In this document: positions 6,774 through 13,657 of the stretch, piece after piece
How the letters are laid out: every line of letters starts with the position of its first letter
Numbering within the stretch: position 1 is the first letter of the stretch
From: a virus
IMG/VR virus record: IMGVR_UViG_3300003324_000108
Coordinates: 1 to 54,488 of that record
Reading direction: 5' to 3' (one strand)
Length of the DNA: 54,488 nt
Position numbers and translations under genes: made by a program
The notes under the pieces: model-generated
Seen by the model: the letters and a program-made list of their open reading frames with translations, nothing else
Told to the model about the DNA's origin: nothing
The model's database searches: none

Positions 6774-7195
6774 TGCGCGTCACAGTCCGCGGTGAACAGG
6801 TCGAACTGCACGGCACCGCCAGTGCCAACGCGATCTTCGGCGACTTCCCCAAAGCCATGGAACCCTACGGGGTTGTCATCGCCAGCGACGGGTACACGCA
6901 GGAGGAGCTGACAGTCGCCTGTCGCCACGTCCTGGCCGTCATGTTCGGCGACCACGAGGCGGGCGAACAGCCCGGAGGTTTCATCACCTCCCTCATCGAG
7001 ACCATCCTCCGCGCCGATGCATCCAACGCACAGCGCCTCGCCCTCGGCTTCCCCGCGTACACCGCGGCGGTGGAGCTGTACAAGACCGTGCCCTACGGAG
7101 AAGACGCGCTCCGTGTTTGGGCCACACAGACCCCCGCCACCACTCCCGGTGACGGGTCATCCCCGAAAGAAGAGAAAGAAGACAGCAATGGCTGA
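6773..7195 (+). CDS. Hypothetical protein between clamp-like protein and AAA+ ATPase
   Basis: ATG at 6773 overlaps the previous stop (TGATG). The 140-residue protein begins with strands (MRVTVRGEQVELHG), is helical in the middle (FITSLIETILRADAS), and ends in a charged, Pro/Gly-rich tail (PGDGSSPKEEKEDSNG). No family recognised. It overlaps the AAA+ gene by eight bases, so the three products at 6132-8687 are made together and may act together. Confidence 0.8.
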   Translation: MRVTVRGEQVELHGTASANAIFGDFPKAMEPYGVVIASDGYTQEELTVACRHVLAVMFGDHEAGEQPGGFITSLIETILRADASNAQRLALGFPAYTAAVELYKTVPYGEDALRVWATQTPATTPGDGSSPKEEKEDSNG

Positions 7196-8687
7196 CACCA
7201 CCACCCAGAACCTGCCGGACATCACCACGCTCATGGCGCAGGTGATCGCGGAGACGCAGAAGGCGGACTTCGGCGCGAAGGTCATCACCGGAGACGAGGT
7301 CGAGTTCCACGACGGAACCAAGATCGGCCTGCCGAAGGGCATGACCTACACCAAGGCGAAGAAGGTGCTCACCCGTCTGGAGGAGGAGGCAGAGACGCCG
7401 ACCCACTTCCTCCAGGACTTCCGCTACCGTCCCGACGACGGCGCGTACGCTGCGCTCCAGGTCATCAAGAAGCGCTGGGGCATGGCGCTCGGCAAGGTGC
7501 AGCACACCTTCTTCGGCACCATCCCGGCGTCGAAGCGCACGATCAACATCGGCGTGGGCCAGACGATGCAGGTTCCGTGGGGCCTGCTGGAAGTCCCGAT
7601 CTTCGAGGGGCTGGAGCTGTACCTGGACCAGGTCCGCGACCGTGACTACGGCATCATCTTCCGCATCCACGGCAAGGGCCCGCGCAAGTACCAGGACGAG
7701 ATCCAGGGCTTCTTCGATGATGTGGAGGACTACCTGCGCACCAACTCCATCTACCGCGGGCGTGCCATCGTCGGCTCCGACGACCCGGAGTTCCTCGACA
7801 CGAGCAACTTCGACGCCTCGAAGATCATCTTCTCCGACGAGGTCACGGCGACGCTGAACGGGACGCTGTTCGCGCCGATCCGCTACACCGACGCCATGCG
7901 CCGGGAGGGTGTGCCGCTCAAGCGCGCCCTGCTGCTGGAGGGCCCGTACGGTACGGGCAAGACCTCTGTCGGCCAGATGACGGCCCAGGTCGCCACCGAC
8001 AATGGCTGGACCTTCATCAGCGCCAAGCCCGGTCGCGACAAGGTCGAGGATGTGCTGCGTACCGCTCGCCTCTACCAGCCCGCCGTCGTGTTCATCGAGG
8101 ACATCGACACCGAGGCGAACAACGGCGAGGCCGACGCGGTCACGAAGCTGCTGGAGGCGTTCGACGGCATCACCAGCAAGGGCGGGGAACTCCAGATCGT
8201 CATGACGACGAACCACCTGGACCGCATCCACAAGGGCATGCTCCGCCCGGGTCGCCTCGACGCTGTCGTGCACATCGGCTCGCTCGACCGCAACGGCGTG
8301 GAGCGTCTGTGCCGCGTCGTGATCGATGAGTCGCACCTCGACGCGGATGTGGACTTCGACGCCGTCTGGGAGGCCATGGAGGGCTTCCTCCCGGCGTTCG
8401 TGAAGGAGTCCATCACCCGTGCGGTGACGTTCGCCATCGACCGCCTGGAGGGTGGCCGTGGTTACAGCATCGCGACCGCCGACCTGGTCAACGCGGCGCA
8501 CTCCCTGCGTCCGCAGCTCGACGCGCTGAACGACGCCGGGGAGGGCACGCGCAAGCCGACCCTCGATGCCGCCCTGGCCAACACGGTCAAGACGGCGCTG
8601 AACCAGATGAGCACCTACGACCCCAACTACGAGGTGCACTCGCGCATCGAGGAGCTGGACAGCGAGGGCAACGTCATCGAGAAGTGA
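7188..8687 (+). CDS. AAA+ ATPase (FtsH/Cdc48-like class)
   Basis: The C-terminal half is a classic AAA+ module: Walker A GPYGTGKT near residue 252, Walker B VVFIEDID near 300, a sensor segment MTTNHLD near 342, and RPGRLD with the arginine finger of the classical AAA clade near 352. The N-terminal 230 residues are unrelated to a known domain that I recognise. ATG at 7188 follows AAAGAAGAGAAAGAA. Such ATPases remodel or unfold protein complexes; no protease or membrane segment is present. With the clamp-like gene upstream, a remodelling or loading role at the replication fork is possible but unproven. Confidence 0.85.
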   Translation: MADTTTQNLPDITTLMAQVIAETQKADFGAKVITGDEVEFHDGTKIGLPKGMTYTKAKKVLTRLEEEAETPTHFLQDFRYRPDDGAYAALQVIKKRWGMALGKVQHTFFGTIPASKRTINIGVGQTMQVPWGLLEVPIFEGLELYLDQVRDRDYGIIFRIHGKGPRKYQDEIQGFFDDVEDYLRTNSIYRGRAIVGSDDPEFLDTSNFDASKIIFSDEVTATLNGTLFAPIRYTDAMRREGVPLKRALLLEGPYGTGKTSVGQMTAQVATDNGWTFISAKPGRDKVEDVLRTARLYQPAVVFIEDIDTEANNGEADAVTKLLEAFDGITSKGGELQIVMTTNHLDRIHKGMLRPGRLDAVVHIGSLDRNGVERLCRVVIDESHLDADVDFDAVWEAMEGFLPAFVKESITRAVTFAIDRLEGGRGYSIATADLVNAAHSLRPQLDALNDAGEGTRKPTLDAALANTVKTALNQMSTYDPNYEVHSRIEELDSEGNVIEK

Positions 8688-8693
8688 CAGGCC

Positions 8694-8742
8694 CCTGGCA
8701 CCCTGAACACCTGTCCCCTAGCTGGGTGAGCAGGGTGCCAGG
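8694..8742 (+). terminator. 12-bp hairpin terminator after the AAA+ gene
   Basis: CCTGGCACCCTG (8694-8705) pairs perfectly with CAGGGTGCCAGG (8731-8742). GACAGG just before it (8686-8691, including the stop codon) could pair with CCTGTC in the loop (8710-8715), which would make a pseudoknot. No U tract follows. Confidence 0.6.
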
Positions 8743-8801
8743 TTCTGAGTACCTCTTTCGGGGGTACGTGATCTGACGTACGGAGCCCGCAGGTTCTGCA
8801 C

Positions 8802-8814
8802 TACCGTGTAGCAT
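8802..8814 (+). promoter_or_regulatory. TACCGTGTAGCAT promoter motif directly at a start codon
   Basis: The motif matches the promoter at 1153 in 12 of 13 bases. If TAGCAT (8809-8814) is the -10 box, transcription would start at about the ATG at 8821, giving a leaderless or nearly leaderless message. No good -35 is seen at 18 bp; a CTGAC lies further up at 8773. Confidence 0.5.
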
Positions 8815-8820
8815 GAGGAC

Positions 8821-9225
8821 ATGGATCGCAGGCCCATCACGGTCGCCGAACTGATCGAGGCGCGCATCACATTCGTGGGCTCGTGCTGGATCTGGGACGG
8901 CTATCTTCTTGATGGGCGTCCTGTGATTGCATCCTCTACCGGAACCGTAGGCGTCATTTCACTCCTGTGGACGCAGAAGAACGGCCCTGTACCTAAGGGC
9001 AAAGTTCTTATCTGCGACCACCCTCGGGCCGGGTCGGACGTGTGTGTCAATCCTGACCACTACCGACCCGGCCTGGGGAATCCGGGCGGCCCCAATGTGT
9101 GCCGCTTCGGGCACGATCTCTCTGACGAGGTCAACGTCTGGTACTCGGGTGGTAAGCGCTACTGCCTGCTGTGCATGACGAGACGGAAGGTAGGAAGTCC
9201 AAGACCCCGTCCCGAAAGGAAGTAG
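8821..9225 (+). CDS. HNH-like endonuclease (degenerate core)
   Basis: The layout C-WIWDG, a turn, CDH, then C-VNPDH followed by a zinc pair C-RFGH and C-LLC is that of phage HNH_3-type endonucleases. The CVNPDH strand-helix is intact, but the first histidine of the usual H-R-x-x-Y helix is missing and the second metal site reads CDHPRAGSDVC, so activity is uncertain. Length, 134 residues, is normal for these free-standing nucleases. It has its own promoter and is followed by a small DNA-binding protein. Confidence 0.7.
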   Translation: MDRRPITVAELIEARITFVGSCWIWDGYLLDGRPVIASSTGTVGVISLLWTQKNGPVPKGKVLICDHPRAGSDVCVNPDHYRPGLGNPGGPNVCRFGHDLSDEVNVWYSGGKRYCLLCMTRRKVGSPRPRPERK

Positions 9226-9226
9226 C

Positions 9227-9538
9227 ATGCCTGGTCTGCCCATCCACTCCCTCTGGATCGACCCGTATTTGCGGGCCGCCCTCAGGGAGTACGCATACAA
9301 CAAGCGCACTTCCATGTCGGATGTTGTCCGTGCCGTCTTCCGGGACATCGTCCGAAACCCCAACAATGAAAGCGTTCTGGCACCCGATGGTGCCACCGCA
9401 ACGTTCCGCCTGTCCGTGAAGATGGAGGACGAGCTGTGGGATGAGGCACGCGAGGCCGCTCGTGGTGCCGGTCACAGCCTCAACAGTCTCGTCCGCCGTC
9501 GCCTGCGGAAGGTCATGATCGAAGAAGGATTGCTATGA
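9227..9538 (+). CDS. Tandem ribbon-helix-helix DNA-binding protein
   Basis: Two repeats of the Arc/MetJ-type pattern are visible in 103 residues: a short strand (HSLWID, residues 7-12) with two helices (LRAALREYA, SMSDVVRAVFRDIV), and again TFRLSVKM (residues 59-66) with DELWDEAREAA and SLNSLVRRRLRKVM. RHH units dimerise to bind palindromes, so a single chain holding two may bind as a pseudo-dimer. It is a candidate for the repressor acting on the inverted repeats in this arm. ATG 9227 follows CGAAAGGAAG. Confidence 0.75.
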   Translation: MPGLPIHSLWIDPYLRAALREYAYNKRTSMSDVVRAVFRDIVRNPNNESVLAPDGATATFRLSVKMEDELWDEAREAARGAGHSLNSLVRRRLRKVMIEEGLL

Positions 9539-9804
9539 CCAACGTCAACCCCGTGTCCAAGTCCGAGGATCTCCGCGAGAGTGCCGAGCGACTGGTTCTC
9601 TCCATCGAAAACGAGGTGTCGGCCTTCGAAGGATACGACCGCGTCCATACCCTGGGTGTCATCGCCGACCTCAAGCAGCGAGCGCTGGAGCTGGAGCAGC
9701 AGGAGATCGCCAACCTCCTGCGCGTGGTCGAGTCCGAGGTGTTCCCCAACGAGATCCGCGTCGAGGCTGCCCGCATCGTGCAGAAGGTTCTGGAGCTGGG
9801 CTGA
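9535..9804 (+). CDS. Hypothetical helical protein, 89 aa
   Basis: ATG at 9535 overlaps the previous stop (ATGA). The sequence is almost wholly helical with heptad-like leucines (LRESAERLVLSI, DLKQRALELEQQEIANLLRV). It could be a coiled-coil partner of the RHH protein encoded just upstream; there is no direct evidence. Confidence 0.75.
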   Translation: MTNVNPVSKSEDLRESAERLVLSIENEVSAFEGYDRVHTLGVIADLKQRALELEQQEIANLLRVVESEVFPNEIRVEAARIVQKVLELG

Positions 9805-9805
9805 C

Positions 9806-10045
9806 ATGGCTACCTTCATGGCAACGTTCGGGGTGCAGTACAAGACCGTGCCGCACCCCAGTGGCCTGGACGCTAACCCGGACGGGTATGTGCGCATCGA
9901 GGCTCCGAACTACGACCTCGCCGTCGAGGCGATGCAGGCCGTCTACGGGGTCGAGTACGCGTTCATCTATCGGGAGGAAGATTTCGCGTACGAATACCAC
10001 CCGGACGGCGTCATCAACGAGATCAGTGTGATGGGGAGCGCGTGA
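9806..10045 (+). CDS. Hypothetical protein, 79 aa
   Basis: ATG at 9806 lies one base after the previous stop. A small alpha/beta protein rich in tyrosine (VYGVEYAFIYREEDFAYEY), with the helix-turn DLAVEAMQAVYG. This resembles small phage proteins that predict a ferredoxin-like fold; no firm family. Confidence 0.75.
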   Translation: MATFMATFGVQYKTVPHPSGLDANPDGYVRIEAPNYDLAVEAMQAVYGVEYAFIYREEDFAYEYHPDGVINEISVMGSA

Positions 10046-10206
10046 TGGCAGGCGACAACAGGAAAATCGCTGAGGATATCATCGACTCAGCCGAGCTAAT
10101 GAGTGCCGAGGGGTTGCGTGCGGAGGTTATTGCCCGAGCGATCCTCGACGTTGCCGATGCAATCCGGGAATCAGCGCGTGCGCAGATGACAATGAGGGGC
10201 TTGTGA
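10045..10206 (+). CDS. Hypothetical helical protein, 53 aa
   Basis: ATG at 10045 overlaps the previous TGA (TGATG), and the TGA at 10204-10206 overlaps the GTG of the methyltransferase. The product is helical and acidic (AEDIIDSAELMSAEGLRAEV). Overlaps on both sides support it as a real coupled gene although it is short. Confidence 0.7.
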   Translation: MAGDNRKIAEDIIDSAELMSAEGLRAEVIARAILDVADAIRESARAQMTMRGL

Positions 10207-10871
10207 CAGGAATCCTTTTCGATGATGAGCTGACCACCATCATCCATGGCAAATGGCAGGACCACCTCGACATCATCGCCGAAGCTAACGTGCTCATAAC
10301 CGATCCTCCATATGGGATGCAGTACGTGAGCAACTCGTCCAAGCTTGGGCCGACCGCACCCGTGCGAGGAGACCAGGACACGGACGAGCGTGATGGCCTG
10401 CTGGAGGAGTGGTACGCGCAGGGCAACCGGCCCGCCATTGTGTTCGGCACCTGGCGAGTCCCCCGTCCCGCGTTCCCCGTCCGTCAGCTTCTCGTGTGGC
10501 ACAAGGGCGACAGCCCCGGCATGGGAGACCTGACCCTGCCGTGGGGCCCCAGCCACGAAGAGATCTACGTGATGGGTGGCCTGGGTCCGGAGCATTGGAC
10601 GGGCAAGCGCGGCCCGAGTGTGATCCGTTCGCGGGTGTCCGAGGGCAACGCGAAGGGTGAGCGCGACAGGCACGGGCACCCCACCCCGAAACCTGTTCTG
10701 CTCATGCAGGACATCATCAGCCACACCACGGGGAGCCTGATCCTTGACCCGTTCCTGGGATCTGGGACCACGTGTGTGGCAGCAAGGCTTCTCGGTCGCC
10801 GTAGCGTCGGCATCGAGATGGATCGCGGCTACGCGGAAGCTGCGGTCGAGCGCGTGAAGCGGATTTCATAA
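10203..10871 (+). CDS. DNA methyltransferase, beta-class amino-MTase
   Basis: Catalytic motif IV, DPPYGM, is at residues 34-39 and the SAM-binding motif I, DPFLGSGTT, at about 182-190. Motif IV before motif I marks the beta class, which methylates adenine N6 or cytosine N4 in DNA. GTG at 10203 is coupled to the preceding gene. No matching restriction enzyme is nearby, so it is an orphan that probably protects phage DNA from host restriction. At 222 residues it is short for the class; the recognition domain between the motifs has about 140 residues. Confidence 0.88.
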   Translation: MTGILFDDELTTIIHGKWQDHLDIIAEANVLITDPPYGMQYVSNSSKLGPTAPVRGDQDTDERDGLLEEWYAQGNRPAIVFGTWRVPRPAFPVRQLLVWHKGDSPGMGDLTLPWGPSHEEIYVMGGLGPEHWTGKRGPSVIRSRVSEGNAKGERDRHGHPTPKPVLLMQDIISHTTGSLILDPFLGSGTTCVAARLLGRRSVGIEMDRGYAEAAVERVKRIS

Positions 10872-10891
10872 CCCCGCGGAACCGCAACAGG

Positions 10892-10923
10892 GAACCCCCG
10901 GTCATGGCATAGGCCGGGGGTTC
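10892..10923 (+). terminator. 10-bp hairpin terminator after the methyltransferase
   Basis: GAACCCCCGG (10892-10901) pairs perfectly with CCGGGGGTTC (10914-10923), 12-nt loop, followed by TTCAA. It ends the operon starting at 8821. Confidence 0.75.
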
Positions 10924-10944
10924 TTCAACCCCGAAGGAGAAAAC

Positions 10945-11322
10945 ATGTCGAAGTTTGTTGATGACGCAGCCGAGTTCATCGCCGGGGCTCAGCCCGATCA
11001 TGACTGCTCGCGGGACAGAACCTGCAAGGTGTCGCCCGCGTACTACCTGATGATGCACGAGAGGCCGGATGGAGAGACCATCATCGTCACTCACGGCGTG
11101 CACCAGATGAACGCGAAGCAGGTGATGGAACTCATGATCCAAGCTGTGGAGCAACTGTTCATCGACGCAGCGGACGGACAGATCCCCGACTTCATCGCTG
11201 TCATGGAGGCCCGACGCAGGTTCCGGGACGCTCTGGATGAAGCGTCCCTCAGCGAGGAGGGGAAATCCTCCATCGCAGAGTTCCTTTCCCGCCTCATGGA
11301 GGGTCGTGGCGAAGATGTGTGA
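10945..11322 (+). CDS. Hypothetical protein, 125 aa
   Basis: ATG at 10945 follows GAAGGAGAAAAC. The middle contains ETIIVTHGVHQMNAKQVMEL and the end is helical (RRRFRDALDEASLSEEGKSS). Two cysteines form C-SRDRT-C. The next gene has the same overall plan (strands, then helices), so they may be diverged duplicates. Function unknown. Confidence 0.8.
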   Translation: MSKFVDDAAEFIAGAQPDHDCSRDRTCKVSPAYYLMMHERPDGETIIVTHGVHQMNAKQVMELMIQAVEQLFIDAADGQIPDFIAVMEARRRFRDALDEASLSEEGKSSIAEFLSRLMEGRGEDV

Positions 11323-11701
11323 GGCGCGGCATGGGTCGGCAACCATCACGTTCAGCTATGACGTGTGTGCAGAGCATGATGCAGTCAGGTTCACGGGTGG
11401 AACCATGGAGGTCATCGGCGTCGGCCCCGTGGATGTCGTGGACGGAATGCTCTCGTATTGCGAATACCTGATCTCGAACATGATCGAGGGGCGCGAAGAC
11501 ATTTCCGAACTGCTTTCCTCGACATTCCCTTCCGCCGTGAAGAAGAGCAATGGGGACTGGTCTTTCAATGACGAGGACAAGCATTTCCTCCTCAATCTAC
11601 TGGCGCATAATCTCCTGATGCGCCAGGTTGTCAGCCGTGAATACCCGAGGGGTGGCAAGGGAGCAATCCTGGATATGACCCCCCGCGATGACCACGGCTG
11701 A
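11315..11701 (+). CDS. Hypothetical protein, 128 aa
   Basis: ATG at 11315 overlaps the previous gene by eight bases. Strands at the N-terminus (SATITFSYDVCAEHD, VRFTGGTMEVIG) precede helices (DMIEGREDISELL-like and FLLNLLAHNLLMR). No family recognised. Its stop is followed by a perfect terminator. Confidence 0.8.
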   Translation: MCEARHGSATITFSYDVCAEHDAVRFTGGTMEVIGVGPVDVVDGMLSYCEYLISNMIEGREDISELLSSTFPSAVKKSNGDWSFNDEDKHFLLNLLAHNLLMRQVVSREYPRGGKGAILDMTPRDDHG

Positions 11702-11721
11702 TCTTCGGGGATGAAGAGAAA

Positions 11722-11759
11722 GCCCCCCGGGTGTGTCTAGGTCAGCATGCCCGGGGGGC
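11722..11759 (+). terminator. 10-bp GC-rich hairpin terminator
   Basis: GCCCCCCGGG (11722-11731) pairs perfectly with CCCGGGGGGC (11750-11759), 18-nt loop, no U tract. Confidence 0.7.
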
Positions 11760-11786
11760 GAGTTGAAATCACAAGGGAGTGGAGTC

Positions 11787-12044
11787 ATGACTATTTCGGA
11801 AAGCAGTTCCACACCATCCGGGTGGTATCCGCACCCGGAGGGAAAGCCCGCTGTCATGTGGTGGGACGGGAATGCTTGGGACGTTTCCCGGCAGCGCTGG
11901 TTTGGTGCTGTTGTGGAGCCTCAGCAGACCGTGATCGTGAACCAGCGGAAACAGGTGAACCATGCTTTGCACCTGATCCTCACGTTGCTGACGTGTGGGT
12001 TGTGGCTGCCGGTGTGGATCATCGTCGCCATTGCAAAAAGCTAG
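11787..12044 (+). CDS. DUF2510 domain membrane protein
   Basis: Residues 12-38 contain GWYPHPEGKPAVMWWDG with a following W-RW, the DUF2510 signature seen in actinobacterial membrane proteins. The C-terminal 30 residues form one hydrophobic segment with LTLLTCGLWLPVWIIVAI, very like the end of many host membrane proteins of this type. Length is 85 residues; ATG at 11787 follows AAGGGAGTGGAG. The host-like architecture suggests capture from an actinobacterial genome. A role in changing the cell envelope or blocking other phages is inference. Confidence 0.8.
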   Translation: MTISESSSTPSGWYPHPEGKPAVMWWDGNAWDVSRQRWFGAVVEPQQTVIVNQRKQVNHALHLILTLLTCGLWLPVWIIVAIAKS

Positions 12045-12052
12045 GAGGAGAA

Positions 12053-12325
12053 ATGTCAGAGAAGGCTGCGAAGTATCTGACGAAGGAGATCGCGAAGCGC
12101 ACACCGAAGGTGGAGGAGAACACCATCGTGCGTTTCAAATCGCGTGGCCGCAACGGGATCGACTACACCTACGCCGCCCTGTGGGTGGCCGGGTTCTGGT
12201 GGATCACGGGCGTCGCGAACTACTTCGGCGGCACGAAGCTGACGAATGAGCGCTTCCTGGAGATCGTGTCCGATGGGACGATCTTCGGCATCGAGGTGGC
12301 CGACAGCTTCGTCATCGTCAAGTAG
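12053..12325 (+). CDS. Hypothetical protein, 90 aa
   Basis: ATG at 12053 follows AGGAGGAGAA. A basic, helical N-terminus (KAAKYLTKEIAKRTPKVEEN) precedes strands and an aromatic stretch (YAALWVAGFWWITG) and ends in DSFVIVK. The hydrophobic part is interrupted, so membrane insertion is doubtful. Co-transcribed with the DUF2510 gene and ended by a strong hairpin. Confidence 0.8.
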   Translation: MSEKAAKYLTKEIAKRTPKVEENTIVRFKSRGRNGIDYTYAALWVAGFWWITGVANYFGGTKLTNERFLEIVSDGTIFGIEVADSFVIVK

Positions 12326-12333
12326 GCAAAGAA

Positions 12334-12374
12334 CTAGCCGCCTGGTCTTCCAAGAGATGGAACCAGGCGGCTAG
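12334..12374 (+). terminator. 13-bp hairpin terminator
   Basis: CTAGCCGCCTGGT (12334-12346) pairs perfectly with ACCAGGCGGCTAG (12362-12374), 15-nt loop. It ends the DUF2510 operon. Confidence 0.75.
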
Positions 12375-12388
12375 GCTGATGTTTGTTC

Positions 12389-12428
12389 ACGACACCACGG
12401 TGACAGCATACCTGTCGCGTGGTGTCGT
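12389..12428 (+). promoter_or_regulatory. Strong leader hairpin before the replication initiator
   Basis: ACGACACCACG (12389-12399) pairs perfectly with CGTGGTGTCGT (12418-12428), and inside it GACAG (12402-12406) pairs with CTGTC (12412-12416) around CATAC: a 16-bp stem with a small internal loop. It begins 14 bases after the previous terminator and ends 22 bases before the start codon. It could be a DNA site for initiation, an operator or an RNA control element. Confidence 0.6.
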
Positions 12429-12450
12429 AGCGCAACCCGCGAAGGAAAAC

Positions 12451-13218
12451 ATGAGCGTCAAGGTCATCACCTGGGCTTTCGATCAGGACCTTCCCCCCGT
12501 GAAGAAGTTCATCCTGGTAGCCCTCGCAGACTGGGCCGATGGGGATGGTGTCGCCTTCCCCGGCCAGCTGTCTCTGGCATCTAAGACTGGCATCTCGGAG
12601 CGAACCCTGCGCACCCACCTCAAGGAGCTGGAGGAAGCAGGCTTCCTCACACGAGCGAAGCGGTACACGGAGGGTGGCAAGCGGACCTCTGACGAGTACC
12701 GGCTATCGCTACTACCGGCAAATATTGCCGGTAGTTCTACCGGCAATCTGCGTCGTGACTACCGGCAAACTGTTGCCGGTACAGAAGCTATAAGGAAGGA
12801 ACCGTCAGAAGAACCGTCAGTAGTTAACGCGCGCGTGAGGACGAAGGACTTCGACGCTCTCCTGGATCGGTACTTCGAGGGGTTCTGGAAGAACTACCCC
12901 CGCAAGGTTGGCAAGGTCGCTGCGAAGGCTGCGTACATGGCGGCGATCAAGCGCAAGGTCAGCCCGTTCGTCATCGCGGAGGGGCTGGACAGACAGTTGC
13001 CTGACCTGTCCTCGCGGGAGGAGCGGTACATCCCGCACCCGGCTACGTGGCTGAACGGCGAACGCTACAACGACGATGTTGCGACCGGTCAGTCCGTCGT
13101 GAACACCGCGAACCGTACGAACCCCCACAGCGTCCGGGACAAGATGCCGATGGACAGGGCCAGGGAGATCATGAACATTCAACCCCTCACTGAAAGGCGA
13201 CACGATGAACTTCGATGA
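12451..13218 (+). CDS. Replication initiator (lambda O / DnaD-like, HTH_36 type)
   Basis: Residues 1-75 form the winged-helix pattern of phage initiators: SVKVITWAFDQDL, then FPGQLSLASKTGISERTLRTHLKELEEAGFL. Residues 90-130 are a low-complexity linker, whose DNA is full of iterons. Residues 135-205 carry the C-terminal module FWKNYPRKVGK and HPATWLNGERY, typical of phage replisome organisers that contact the helicase or loader. ATG 12451 follows GAAGGAAAAC; an in-frame ATG at 12379 lacks a ribosome site. The neighbour is a probable helicase loader. Confidence 0.8.
   Translation: MSVKVITWAFDQDLPPVKKFILVALADWADGDGVAFPGQLSLASKTGISERTLRTHLKELEEAGFLTRAKRYTEGGKRTSDEYRLSLLPANIAGSSTGNLRRDYRQTVAGTEAIRKEPSEEPSVVNARVRTKDFDALLDRYFEGFWKNYPRKVGKVAAKAAYMAAIKRKVSPFVIAEGLDRQLPDLSSREERYIPHPATWLNGERYNDDVATGQSVVNTANRTNPHSVRDKMPMDRAREIMNIQPLTERRHDELR
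12697..12820 (+). other. Candidate replication origin: iteron cluster inside the initiator gene
   Basis: Five exact copies of TACCGGCAA occur in 69 bp: forward at 12713-12721, 12738-12746 and 12760-12768, reverse at 12725-12733 and 12773-12781; a sixth (TACCGGCTA) is at 12697-12705. The first pair forms an 11-bp-arm palindrome. Just downstream GAACCGTCAG is directly repeated (12799-12808, 12811-12820). The location in the linker-coding part of the initiator gene is exactly that of lambda ori within O. Confidence 0.75.
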
Positions 13219-13630
13219 GACGAAGAAGCTTCTGATGCGGGTCAACGTCCATGACAACCGCAAGGTGGATGGCCTGGTTGTCGAACACTGGGCGGATATC
13301 CTTCGCGACTACACCGAGAAGGAGTGCATGGCTGCGTTGCGGTGGTTCATCATGACGAACACCGAGGACTACCTCAAGCCTGCTCACCTCGTGCAGTACA
13401 TGAACCAGCGTCGCCGTGAGCATGCCTGGGCGAATCCGGCGATGGAGGCGGGGAAGTATTTCCTCGACGGTTGGGTGGACCAGGACGAGGCGATCCAGCG
13501 TGCGTCCGAGGAGAACCGCAGGCTGCGGGGTGGCAAGCCCACCGCCGTCGATGTCGCCGAGTCGTACACCAAGGAAGAACTCGAAGAGTTCAAGGGCATG
13601 ATGATCCCCCCGCCCGAGGGGTTGGGCTGA
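13205..13630 (+). CDS. Probable helicase loader
   Basis: The 141-residue protein has the helical pattern VEHWADILRDYTEKEC followed by AALRWFI and KPAHLVQYMNQRRRE, which matches small phage helicase loaders (G39P-like) where a W-x-x-x-L helix precedes a P-x-x-I/L turn. ATG at 13205 follows GAAAGGCGAC and overlaps the initiator gene by 14 bases. Initiator plus loader would bring a hexameric helicase, host or phage, to the origin. The C-terminal tail (YTKEELEEFKGMM) is acidic. Confidence 0.55.
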   Translation: MNFDETKKLLMRVNVHDNRKVDGLVVEHWADILRDYTEKECMAALRWFIMTNTEDYLKPAHLVQYMNQRRREHAWANPAMEAGKYFLDGWVDQDEAIQRASEENRRLRGGKPTAVDVAESYTKEELEEFKGMMIPPPEGLG

Positions 13631-13637
13631 GACACCA

Positions 13638-13657
13638 CCCCTGCGTCACGCCAGGGG
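13638..13657 (+). terminator. Short hairpin after the loader gene
   Basis: CCCCTG (13638-13643) pairs with CAGGGG (13652-13657) around CGTCACGC. The rest of 13658-13750 shows no gene or promoter motif that I can support. Confidence 0.4.

Noticed and set aside
6993-8639. A 548-codon open frame on the minus strand
   Set aside because: It is the antisense shadow of the AAA+ ATPase gene, whose motifs fix the coding strand; GC-rich third positions keep the opposite frame open.
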